Below are positions 37,612-45,639 of a stretch of DNA of 64,000 nt, in pieces (the stretch's first letter is position 1; every line of letters begins with the position of its first letter). The stretch covers positions 7,143,501 through 7,207,500 of the forward strand of contig NZ_CP108067.1 of the NCBI RefSeq assembly GCF_036178145.1. The letters are read 5' to 3'. The notes beneath the pieces were generated by a model, which was given only the letters and a program-made list of their open reading frames with translations, was not told where the DNA came from and searched no databases. Origin of the DNA: Streptomyces sp. NBC_00273 (lineage in GTDB: Bacteria; Actinomycetota; Actinomycetes; Streptomycetales; Streptomycetaceae). A program made the position numbers and the translations under genes.

Positions 37612-39453
37612 TTACGGGCGGAAGCGCAGCACCTGCGGGTCGTGGTCGCTGTTCTGCGCCGCGAACTCCGCGTTGATGTGCACGCTGTCGTACGTGAACT
37701 TCTTGATCGCCGGGCTGGTCAGGATCTGGTCCAGCACCTGAGCGTTGCCCTGGTAGACGTACGAGTAGCGCTCCGCCTTCGGCAGCGACTTGATCGCCGG
37801 GTACAGCGCCCCGCCGTCCGCCAGCGCGTCCGTCGTCGCCGAGAACTCGAAGTCGTTGATGTCACCGAGGACCAGGACGTTGGCGTTCTTGTCCTCCGCC
37901 AGGAGCTGCTTCACGAAGCCGTTCACGGCCTGCGCCTGGAGCAGTCGCTTGGTCTCCGAGGAACGGACCGGCGGCTGGTGGTGCGAGGTCAGGCCCTCGT
38001 CGCCGCCCTTGGAGCCGAAGTGGTTGGCGATCACGAAGACCGTCTTGCCGCGGAAGACGAACTCGCCGGCGAGCGGCTTGCGGCTGTCCGCCCACGCCGG
38101 GTTGGCGGGGTCGACGCGGCCGGGGGAGTGGGTCAGGGCGGCCTTGCCGTTCACCTTGGTCACGCCGGTCGCGGTCACCGCGTCACCCGGGGCGCGCTCG
38201 GTGAAGGAGACCCGCGCCGGGTTGAAGAGGAACACCTGGCGGATGTTGCCGCCGGGCTCGCCGCCGTCCTTCTTGTCCTCCGGGTTGACGGTCCGCCACT
38301 GGTAGGCCGGGCCGCCGGCGGCCGAGATCGCCGCGGTGAACTTGGCGAGGGTCTGCTCGGCCGAGACGGTGCCGTCGTTCTTGGCGCCGTTGTCGTCCTG
38401 GATCTCCTCCAGGGCGAGGACGTCGGGGGAGGCCAGGTTCTCGACGACCGCCTTCGCCAGCGCGTCGAACTTCTCCTGCGGGTCGGTCGGGTCGAGGTTC
38501 TCGACGTTGTACGTGGCCACCGCGAGCTCCTGCTCGGCCTGCGGCTTGGTCTTCTCGGGGGCGAGGGTGCCCGCCTTGACGGTGCCGAGGGTGCGGGCCA
38601 CCAGCGTGTAGCCGCCGAACTGGTTGAAGTCCAGCGGGCCTTCGGTGGTGCCAGTCAGCCGGTCGCCGACGTTGGCCACCGGGAAGGGCTGCTGCGCGAC
38701 GGGCGCGAGCTGCTGGATCTGGAGGCGGCCGGTGTTCTGGGACTCGTAGGAGCCGTAGATGGTGCCACCGCGCTTGGCGGTGTTCTCCCAGCCCTTCACC
38801 GTGACCCACAGCTCCGAGTACGGGTCGGTGGCGCCGACCACGCGGGAGGTGCCGATCTTGACGTTCATGCCCTCCAGCGACTCGTAGTGGTCGAGGGCGT
38901 AGCGCGAGGGCTCCAGGGTCAGGCCGTTGATGCTGCCGGCGGCGGCCGGGTCACCGGCCGGGGCGTACTCGGCGGGCACCGAGTACTCGTTGATCGCGGT
39001 GGCCTCGGGCAGCGCGTTGCCGGAGGAGACCACGGTCACCGTCGGCTTGGAGATCTGGGTCACCGACTGGTTGCCGGAGTTCACGCCGCCGGGGATGTAC
39101 TCGCCGACGGTGCCGGAGACCTTGACCGCGTCGCCCGCGGCGACGGTCGGGACGGCGTTGGTGAAGACGAAGACGCCCTCGCTGGTGGCGTCGTTGTCAT
39201 CGGCGTTCGGGTCCTGGATCCAGAAGCCGCGCGAGCCGTACGTGCGCACGCCCGTCACGATGCCCTCGACGTCCGTGACCTGCTTGCCGTTGAGCGGGGA
39301 TATCCGGGTGGTGCCCTGAATGTCGTGGATGCGTATCGGATCGGCGGACACGGCGCCTTCGGCCGCGTCGGCGGAGCCCGCGAGCAGGCCGGTGGCCAGT
39401 GCGGTGGCGACGAGGGCCGCGACGGCGGCGGAACGGGGATGCGAGGAGCGCAT
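37612..39453 (-). CDS. Secreted endonuclease/exonuclease/phosphatase-family protein
   Basis: This 613-residue exported protein starts at ATG 39453 with a signal peptide (SAAVAALVATALATGLLAGSADA). Residues 45-300 hold an OB/lamin-like part (IQGTTRISPLNGKQV, then GIVTGVRTYGSRGFWIQDP). The C-terminal half is a DNase I-like catalytic domain with YNVENLDP, ALEEIQDD, NHFGSKGGDE, LGDINDFEFS and a terminal NSDHDPQVLRF. It probably hydrolyses extracellular nucleic acid or phosphodiesters. The gene is monocistronic, with a 443-base upstream gap. Confidence 0.92.
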   Translation of the reverse strand: MRSSHPRSAAVAALVATALATGLLAGSADAAEGAVSADPIRIHDIQGTTRISPLNGKQVTDVEGIVTGVRTYGSRGFWIQDPNADDNDATSEGVFVFTNAVPTVAAGDAVKVSGTVGEYIPGGVNSGNQSVTQISKPTVTVVSSGNALPEATAINEYSVPAEYAPAGDPAAAGSINGLTLEPSRYALDHYESLEGMNVKIGTSRVVGATDPYSELWVTVKGWENTAKRGGTIYGSYESQNTGRLQIQQLAPVAQQPFPVANVGDRLTGTTEGPLDFNQFGGYTLVARTLGTVKAGTLAPEKTKPQAEQELAVATYNVENLDPTDPQEKFDALAKAVVENLASPDVLALEEIQDDNGAKNDGTVSAEQTLAKFTAAISAAGGPAYQWRTVNPEDKKDGGEPGGNIRQVFLFNPARVSFTERAPGDAVTATGVTKVNGKAALTHSPGRVDPANPAWADSRKPLAGEFVFRGKTVFVIANHFGSKGGDEGLTSHHQPPVRSSETKRLLQAQAVNGFVKQLLAEDKNANVLVLGDINDFEFSATTDALADGGALYPAIKSLPKAERYSYVYQGNAQVLDQILTSPAIKKFTYDSVHINAEFAAQNSDHDPQVLRFRP

Positions 39454-39896
39454 GGGCGGGAACTCCGGTGTGGGAGAGGGAAAAGGTGGGGGGTGCGGCA
39501 GTGAGATCTGCGGGAGGCATGCCGCTCCCTGTACATCTACGCGCGTCAATTTCCTGTGTGGCCAGCAAAGTTGTCAAGCCCTCCAGGGAATACGACAGCT
39601 GACTGTGGGATGAACCAAAGGGGATGGCTCGCCGGACGCGCCCGAAATGCGTCTAGGCTGGAGCGCCGTACGAAGGCCACGCCTGTCATCTGCGCCACAT
39701 CCGCGTGCCCGCACTGCCCGTCATGTCGGCCATGTCATCGAAATCCGGGCGCACATGACGGTCCGGCTGACATGCGGCCCGTGTCACCAACGCCACACCC
39801 CGCCGCACCCCGTTCCACGCCGAGTCCCACCCCGTTTCAACCCGAGTCACACCCCGCCCCACCCCGCCCCACCGCGTCCGCGAGGAGAACCGTCCC
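39454..39896. other. Long intergenic region with motif cluster and C-rich repeats
   Basis: No gene is supported. The left part must hold the leftward nuclease promoter. Between 39684 and 39774, five TGTCAT/CATGAC-like hexamers occur: TGTCAT at 39684, CATGTC at 39722 and 39731, CATGAC at 39754 and TGACATG at 39768. After these comes a C-rich stretch with two 21-bp imperfect copies of CACCCCGTT-CA-CCGAGTC (39806-39826 and 39828-39848), then runs of CCCCGCCCCA. TAGGCT at 39653 is a possible -10 box. Confidence 0.55.
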
Positions 39897-41384
39897 ATGT
39901 CCGCAGACTCGCACCCCACGCTGCCGCCCGTACGGCTGCACTCCGACGCGGAGCTGGCCCGCGACGCCCTCGGCGCCCCGCTGTTCGCGCGCGCCGTACG
40001 GCTCGCCCGCTGGGCCGGACCCGACACCCGCGTCGGCGTCGGCGGCGAGCTCGCCACCGACCAGCTGCCCGAGGCCGCCGCGGTGCTCGGCCTCGACGCC
40101 GCCGACGCGGACTCCGGCGGGTACGCGAGCCAGGCGTGGCGCGTGGCCGTGGACACCGGCCTGGTCGACGTGACCGAGCCGGAGGACGACGGCGGGGAGG
40201 GGGAGGGCGACGAGGCGCGCTTCGGCACGGCCGCGCCCGGTGAGGACCTCGCACTGGTGACGAGCGGTGCGCCCGGCGACGTACTCGACCTCTGGCTGGC
40301 GGCGCTGGACACGGTGCTCGCCGATGCGGCGGTGCCCGACCTGGACGACCTCGTCGACGCGCTCGACGCGGGCGGCGAGATCGACTTCGACCGGCTGGAC
40401 TGGAACCCGGGGCGCGAGGCGGACTTCCTCGACGGGGTCCTCGCCAACCTCTACCTGCTCACCGTCACCGAGGGCGGGGCCGCGGACGATCCGGTTCCGC
40501 TGCCGGTGCTCGCCGCGTCGATGGTCGTGCCCGACGGCATGGGCGAGCCGACCGATGCCGTGCTGGAACAGGTCTCGGACGCGATGATGCGCCTCGACGA
40601 CCAGTTCCGGCAGCTGGAGCCGATCGGGCTCGTGGAGTTCCGGCCCGTCGACGAGGAGCTCATGGCGGAGGCCGGCACCCCTCCGGAGCCGGAGACCGCG
40701 AGCGCCGCGGACGACGAGGACGTCTCCCGCTACGGGATGGTCCGCCTGACCCCCCTCGGCCTGTACGGGATCCGGGCGCGGATGCTGGAGGCCGGGGTCG
40801 ATGCCCCCGCCGTCGGCGAACTGGCCGAGAAGGGCGCCGACGCACTCCTCGACGCGGTCTCCTTCTACTCCGAGAACGCCGCCCAGGCCGAGATCGAGCA
40901 GTGGCTGGCCGGCCGGGAACTGCCCGCCGCGGCCGCCGAGCTGCTGGCCGCCGCCCGCGGGGACGACGAGGGCGGCCCGCTGCGCCGGCTCCGGTGCCAG
41001 CAGGCCCTGGCCCCTGCCGGGCCGGAGGCCGAGCCCGCGGTCCGCTCGGTGCTGGACGACCCGGAGCTCGGCGGGCTCGCCCGGGTCTGGCTGGCGGAGC
41101 GCGGGGTGAGCGACGTACCGGCGCCGGACCCGGAGATGGTGTTCTGGCTGACGGTGGACACGATCGCGGCGCAGCTCGCCGCCGATGGGGAGACGGAGGA
41201 GCTGCCGCTCCTGATGGGGAGCCTGACCGCTCATCACGCGGGCTTCTTCGAGGAGGTGTGGCGGGTGGAGCACCCGGCGACGGCGTACGTCCTGGAGGCG
41301 ATGGGCCGGCTGCACCCGGACAAGAAGGCGGCCAAGGAAGCCCGCAAGGCCGCGTTCAAGGCCCGCTCCCGCCGCTCGGCCTGA
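39897..41384 (+). CDS. Hypothetical acidic protein, possibly regulatory
   Basis: This 495-residue cytoplasmic protein has no family that I can name. It is highly acidic, with internal E/D-rich stretches (EPEDDGGEGEGDE). It ends in a basic helix, KKAAKEARKAAFKARSRR. Internal elements such as YGMVRLTPLGLYGIRARM and WRVEHPATAYVLEAMGRLHPDK recall pRiA4b ORF-3-like actinobacterial proteins, where similar C-termini occur. The ATG follows CGCGAGGAGAACCGTCCC. Nothing downstream is in the same operon. Confidence 0.75.
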   Translation: MSADSHPTLPPVRLHSDAELARDALGAPLFARAVRLARWAGPDTRVGVGGELATDQLPEAAAVLGLDAADADSGGYASQAWRVAVDTGLVDVTEPEDDGGEGEGDEARFGTAAPGEDLALVTSGAPGDVLDLWLAALDTVLADAAVPDLDDLVDALDAGGEIDFDRLDWNPGREADFLDGVLANLYLLTVTEGGAADDPVPLPVLAASMVVPDGMGEPTDAVLEQVSDAMMRLDDQFRQLEPIGLVEFRPVDEELMAEAGTPPEPETASAADDEDVSRYGMVRLTPLGLYGIRARMLEAGVDAPAVGELAEKGADALLDAVSFYSENAAQAEIEQWLAGRELPAAAAELLAAARGDDEGGPLRRLRCQQALAPAGPEAEPAVRSVLDDPELGGLARVWLAERGVSDVPAPDPEMVFWLTVDTIAAQLAADGETEELPLLMGSLTAHHAGFFEEVWRVEHPATAYVLEAMGRLHPDKKAAKEARKAAFKARSRRSA

Positions 41385-41468
41385 TCGCCGTGCCCCCAGG
41401 TCGCCGCTGTCGGATCCTGCCCGGCCCGCACCGCCCGGCAAGGTCCGGCAGGGTCCGGCAGGGACGAC

Positions 41469-42050
41469 TCAGACCGTTGTGTGCCAGCCGCCGCCCGCAA
41501 CGCCCCAGCCGGTGAGTTCGGGCTTGACCGGGGGGAGCGCCCAGGGATCCAGGGTTCCGTCGCAGAGCTCCGCCAGGAACTGGACCATTCCGGCCTCGTA
41601 GTGCCACCAGGCGCTGTTGTGCGAGCTGATGGTGACGGGCCAAAGGTCCGGATCGCCCCCGAGCACACTCCAGAAGAAATCGTCACCCTCCTTCGAGTCC
41701 CCCCAGAACATCAGGACGGTCGAGGCGAGCTCGGCGGGACGCAGCTCGGGGCCCTCTCCTTCGAGCTCCCTGACCCACGCCTTGGCACGGTCGCTTTCCT
41801 CCCCGGGCAAAGGGGTGGAGAGGCCCAGGAAGTCGTCCAGTTCGAAGGCCGGATACCACTCGGCGAGCGCCTTGAAGTCGGACGGCAGAGCCGTTCCGAG
41901 CACTTCCTCGACCGCGTGCCAGTCGAAAACGGCCCGTTCCCTCCGACGGAGCTCCACCAGCCCGGGAACAGCGCGCTCCAGTGCGGCGATCGCCTCGTCG
42001 GGGTCAAGGATCCTGCGTACCGGCTTCTGGGTTCCTATGAGTTCGTCCAC
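41469..42050 (-). CDS. SMI1/KNR4 (SUKH) family protein
   Basis: This 193-residue protein has the SUKH pattern: FDWHAVEEVLGTALPSDFKALAEWYP, then the central LSTPLPGE, and a C-terminal FFWSVLGGDPDLWPV. SUKH proteins are common immunity proteins against polymorphic and CDI-type toxins, and some have other roles. No toxin gene is next to it, so it may be an orphan immunity gene or a Streptomyces housekeeping variant. It has no signal peptide. Confidence 0.85.
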   Translation of the reverse strand: MDELIGTQKPVRRILDPDEAIAALERAVPGLVELRRRERAVFDWHAVEEVLGTALPSDFKALAEWYPAFELDDFLGLSTPLPGEESDRAKAWVRELEGEGPELRPAELASTVLMFWGDSKEGDDFFWSVLGGDPDLWPVTISSHNSAWWHYEAGMVQFLAELCDGTLDPWALPPVKPELTGWGVAGGGWHTTV

Positions 42051-42200
42051 GAGCGCAGCCTGTCAGAACCCGGGGCCCCGACCGCAGACCGGGTCGGGCG
42101 CCCGGGCGGGTGCCCGGAGGGCGGCGACAATGCGCCTTTCCTGCGGCCGGAGTTGGCCATTCCGGGGCAGGGCAAGGGGTCGTTTCCTCTTGGTGGGTAG

Positions 42201-42222
42201 TTCAGCCGCCGTTCACGTGCGG
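42201..42222 (+). promoter_or_regulatory. PHO-box-like direct repeat upstream of the PhoX-like gene
   Basis: GTTCAGCCGCC (42201-42211) is followed immediately by GTTCACGTGCG (42212-42222). Two adjacent 11-base units sharing GTTCA are the known PhoP-binding layout in Streptomyces. The site lies 64 bases before the phosphatase-like gene. Confidence 0.6.
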
Positions 42223-42285
42223 GCGAGAGCGTGTGCGCCGACGACCGCACGACAGGCGCACCACCTCCCCACCCCAGGAGCCCCG

Positions 42286-43725
42286 ATGTCGCTCAGCCGT
42301 AGAGACTTCACCGCTCGTACCGTCATCGCCGGAGCGGGAGTCGCGCTCACCGGGACGGTCGGTGCCCTCGCCACCGCCCCGGGGGCGCTCGCCGCCGAGG
42401 ACGGCACCGAACGCGACGAGCACGGGCGGCCCTGCGAGCCCGGCTACGGCCCGCTCGTCCCGGACCCGGCCGGACTGCTGGCCCTGCCCGCCGGGTTCAC
42501 GTACCGCGTCATCACGCACAGCGGGGTCACCAAGCTGGACTCCGGCGAGACCACCCCGTCCAACCACGACGGGACCGCCGCCTTCGAGGGGCACCGCGGG
42601 GTCACCCTCCTCGTCAACAACCACGAGCTCAAGGGCAAGCGGGAGAACTGGGCCCACCCCGTCCCGCTCACCGAGGGCCTCGTCTACGACCCGGCCGCGG
42701 CCGGCGGTTGCACGGTCGTCGAGGTCCGGCGCGGCGGCGAGGTCGCCGAATGGGTGGGCATCGCCGGTACGTCGACCAACTGCGCGGGCGGCGCCACCCC
42801 CTGGGGAACCTGGCTGACCTGCGAGGAGAACTCGGACCTGGCCGGCAAGAACGGCATGACGAAGGACCACGGCTACGTCTTCGAGGTCGACCCGCACGAC
42901 CGGCGCGCCAACCGTGACCCGCGGCCGGTCAAGGCCTTCGGGCGCTACGACCACGAGGCCGTGGTCATCGACCCGCGCCAGGGCCACGCCTACCTGACCG
43001 AGGACGCTTCCGGCCCCAACGGGCTGCTCTACCGCTGGACCCCGCCCCGCGGCTTCCACCACGGGCGCGGCAGGCTCCGTACGCTCGCGGCCGACGCCGG
43101 CGTGCTCCAGGCCGCCAAGTGCATCGACAGCTCCGGACGGTTCGTCGACGACTTCTCGCGCGCAACGAAGATCGGCACCGTGTACGGGGTCGACTGGGTG
43201 GACGTCCCCGACCGCGATGCCCGGACCGTACCGGTGCGCAAGCAGTTCGCCGACGGTGTGGTGACGCGCGGACGCAAGCTGGAGGGCATGTGGTGGGCGG
43301 ACGGCGGCGCGTACTTCGTCTCGTCCTACGCCCGTGAGGAGAGCCCGGGCGCGGCCCACGACGGTCAGGTCTGGTTCTACGACCCCAAGCGGCGCACGGT
43401 CCGGCTCACCGTCCTCATCGGGATCAACGCGGACCCGTCGGTCGACGGCGGCTACGACGGCCCCGACAACATCACCGTGTCCCCGTACGGCGGCCTGATC
43501 ATTGCGGAGGACGGCTCGGGGCTGCAGCACCTGTTCGGCGCGACGGCGTCGGGACGCACCTACCCGCTGGCGCGCAACGAGCTGAACAACGGGTCGGCCG
43601 AGGCGCCGGAGTACTCCGAATTCACCGGTGTCTGCTTCTCCCCGGACGGGCGCACGCTGTACGCCAACATCCAGGACCCGGGCATCATGCTGGCCATCAC
43701 CGGGCCGTGGCGGCGCGCGCACTGA
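42286..43725 (+). CDS. Tat-exported PhoX-like (DUF839) alkaline phosphatase family protein
   Basis: This 479-residue protein is predicted to be secreted by the Tat route: SRRDFTARTVIAGAGVALTG at residues 4-23 has the twin-arginine motif, and cleavage is likely after GALAA. The DUF839/PhoX pattern is visible in SNHDGTAAF, LLVNNHELKG, GTWLTCEENSD, FGRYDHEAVVIDP, LTEDASGPNGLLYRW and DNITVSPYGGLIIAEDG. PhoX enzymes release phosphate from organic esters using calcium and iron. ATG 42286 follows CCAGGAG. A PHO-box-like repeat upstream fits phosphate starvation control. Confidence 0.92.
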   Translation: MSLSRRDFTARTVIAGAGVALTGTVGALATAPGALAAEDGTERDEHGRPCEPGYGPLVPDPAGLLALPAGFTYRVITHSGVTKLDSGETTPSNHDGTAAFEGHRGVTLLVNNHELKGKRENWAHPVPLTEGLVYDPAAAGGCTVVEVRRGGEVAEWVGIAGTSTNCAGGATPWGTWLTCEENSDLAGKNGMTKDHGYVFEVDPHDRRANRDPRPVKAFGRYDHEAVVIDPRQGHAYLTEDASGPNGLLYRWTPPRGFHHGRGRLRTLAADAGVLQAAKCIDSSGRFVDDFSRATKIGTVYGVDWVDVPDRDARTVPVRKQFADGVVTRGRKLEGMWWADGGAYFVSSYAREESPGAAHDGQVWFYDPKRRTVRLTVLIGINADPSVDGGYDGPDNITVSPYGGLIIAEDGSGLQHLFGATASGRTYPLARNELNNGSAEAPEYSEFTGVCFSPDGRTLYANIQDPGIMLAITGPWRRAH

Positions 43726-43771
43726 CGTTGACGTCGGCGGCGCGGCGGCGCACGTGACGCCTATGGGACAC

Positions 43772-43948
43772 CTACGGGGCCGGGGAAACCTCCGCGCGCG
43801 AGGCCTCGGCCCACTCGGTGAGCAGGGACTCGTATGCCTCTGAGGGCCACTCCCCGTCTACCTGGGTCTCGACGAGGCGCCGGATCGCCTCGTTCGCCTC
43901 GGCGGCGGACGGGCGGGCGGGCCCCGCGGGGTTGAGTCTCTCGTGCAT
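43772..43948 (-). CDS. Small acidic hypothetical protein
   Basis: This 58-residue protein starts MHERLNPAGPARPSAAEANEA and continues with an acidic helix (VDGEWPSEAYESLLTEWAEA). The ATG at 43948 is preferred to an upstream frame extension because the following sequence looks like a typical short Streptomyces protein. Its ribosome site is weak. The function is unknown. Codon use fits the surrounding genes. Confidence 0.55.
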   Translation of the reverse strand: MHERLNPAGPARPSAAEANEAIRRLVETQVDGEWPSEAYESLLTEWAEASRAEVSPAP

Positions 43949-44050
43949 GGTTTCAAGGCTACGGGCGGGCACTGACAGCCACCCACGGATTACGCGTGGC
44001 ATCCATCACCCGGAACGCGTACCGGTGGCCGCATGTGCCCGCCCACCTGC

Positions 44051-45307
44051 TCAGAGTGCCTGTGCGGCGGGCTTGACCATGCCGCGCACTGTGCGCGACT
44101 TCACAAAGTCGCCCATGGCGGTCATCTCCCACTCGCCGGTGAACTGCTTGATCAGCTTGGCCATCATCACGCCGGTCTGGGGCTCGGCGCTCGTGAGGTC
44201 GAAGCGCACCAGCTCCTCGCCGCTCGCCGCGTCGATGAGACGGCAGTAGGCCTTGGCCACCTCGGTGAACTTCTGGCCGGAGAAGGAATTGACCGTGAAC
44301 ACCAGGCCGGTGGCCTCGGCGGGGATCCGGCCGAGGTCGACGACGATGACCTCGTCGTCGCCCGCGCCCTCACCGGTGAGGTTGTCGCCGGAGTGCTTGA
44401 TGGCACCGCCGAGGATGGACAGCTTGCCGAAGTAGCAGCTGTCGATGTGGTTGCGCTGGGGGCCGTACGCGATGACGGAGGCGTCGAGGTCGATGTCCTT
44501 GCCGCGGAAGGCGGGCTCCCAGCCCAGCCCCATCTTGACCTGGGAGAGCAGCGGGCGGCCGCCCTTGACGAGGGAGACGGTCTGGTTCTTCTGGAGGCTG
44601 ACCCGGCCCTTGTCGAGGTTGATCTTTCCGGAGCCGGGCGCGGGGGCCGCGGGTGCGGGAGGCGCCGCGGGGGCGGCCGGGGCGGGAGCCGCGGGCGTGG
44701 TGGCGCCGCCGAGCCAGGGGGAGGCCGGGTAGGAGACGGGCGGTGCCGGGGGCGCGGGGGGCGCCGGCGGCGCGGGCGGGGTCACGGCCTGGGGCGCCGC
44801 GGGCTCCTCGTCCACGGAGACCCCGAAGTCGGTGGCGATGCCCGCGAGGCCGTTGGCGTACCCCTGGCCGACCGCGCGCACCTTCCACACGCCGCCGCGC
44901 TGGTAGACCTCGACGACGACGAGCGCGGTCTCGGTGCCCAGCCGCGGCGGGGTGAAGGAGGCGATCACCGCGCCGCCGTCGGCGTTGCGCACGGTGCCGG
45001 TGGGCTCGATGCCCTGGAAGGACTGCCCGGCGGCGTCGGGGCTGGCGGTGACCACGATCCGCTCGATGCCCGGGGGCAGCGCGGCCGTGTCCACGGTGAT
45101 CGAGTCCGGTGCCGCACCCCCGCCGGACCGGTAGCTGACACCGGGACCGGAGGGCTGGTTGAAGAAGATGAAGTCGGCGTCGGAGCGCACCTTGCCGTCC
45201 GCCGTCAGGAGCAGGGCCGATACGTCGAGCCGTACCGGCGCAGCCACGTCGACCGTCACGCGGACGGCGTTGAGCGGCAGGTTGGATCCAGGGGTCATAG
45301 CGGTCAT
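44051..45307 (-). CDS. Tandem TerD-domain protein
   Basis: This 418-residue cytoplasmic protein contains two TerD domains joined by a proline/alanine linker. The N-terminal copy (residues 1-165) has NAVRVTVDVAAPVRLDVSALLL and FFNQPSGP but a degenerate calcium site. The C-terminal copy (about 228-418) keeps the canonical KDIDLDASVIAYG acidic site and GGAIKHSGDNLTGEG. TerD proteins bind calcium and act in tellurite and stress responses. A second ATG at 45298 (MTPGSNLPL) is an alternative start. No other ter gene is in the window. Confidence 0.93.
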   Translation of the reverse strand: MTAMTPGSNLPLNAVRVTVDVAAPVRLDVSALLLTADGKVRSDADFIFFNQPSGPGVSYRSGGGAAPDSITVDTAALPPGIERIVVTASPDAAGQSFQGIEPTGTVRNADGGAVIASFTPPRLGTETALVVVEVYQRGGVWKVRAVGQGYANGLAGIATDFGVSVDEEPAAPQAVTPPAPPAPPAPPAPPVSYPASPWLGGATTPAAPAPAAPAAPPAPAAPAPGSGKINLDKGRVSLQKNQTVSLVKGGRPLLSQVKMGLGWEPAFRGKDIDLDASVIAYGPQRNHIDSCYFGKLSILGGAIKHSGDNLTGEGAGDDEVIVVDLGRIPAEATGLVFTVNSFSGQKFTEVAKAYCRLIDAASGEELVRFDLTSAEPQTGVMMAKLIKQFTGEWEMTAMGDFVKSRTVRGMVKPAAQAL

Positions 45308-45639
45308 GCCCGGAGAACGACCGGAGGTGCTTTGCCGTTCCCTTACCCTCGCGGGATATTTCGGGATGATTCAGTGCTGATTGCGAGGGCGGCCGCGCGC
45401 GACGCGCTCGTTGCCGAACGTGTACGAGTCGGTCCAGCGGGCCAGCACGAGCTGCGCGTCGCCGAACCCCACCTCGGCCAGGAACTTCTCGGCGCGGCCC
45501 CCGCGCGGGGTGGCCGCGGTGCGGGTCAGGTGGCCGGGCGGTCCGGCGTTCCGGTGAACGGGTGGTCCGGTGGACCGGTCTCCCGGCAGCGGGCGGGACG
45601 CCCCCCCGCCGCCGGGACACCGGCGCGGCCGGTTCCCGC
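45308..45639. other. Intergenic region with a possible gene remnant
   Basis: No complete gene is supported. On the minus strand, 45371-45496 encodes 41 residues that look protein-like (RAEKFLAEVGFGD, then LARWTDSYTFGNERVA), ending in a TGA stop without a credible start upstream. The rest is GC-rich, with a short GGTCC-GGT-GGACC hairpin at 45564-45576 that may terminate the dehydrogenase transcript. Confidence 0.4.
45371..45496 (-). pseudogene. Possible 3' remnant of an unidentified gene
   Basis: The reading frame ending at 45371 has a C-terminal stretch with non-random composition (aromatic W, Y, F and a coherent helix-strand pattern). It has no start codon or ribosome site in frame within reach, and upstream the frame runs antisense-free into low-information GC sequence. 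It could be a decayed gene end or chance. The protein family is not recognised. Confidence 0.3.

Noticed and set aside
39787..39885. Repeat cluster considered as a short CRISPR array
   Set aside because: The two 21-bp copies are imperfect and directly adjacent, with no unique spacers, no leader and no cas genes.
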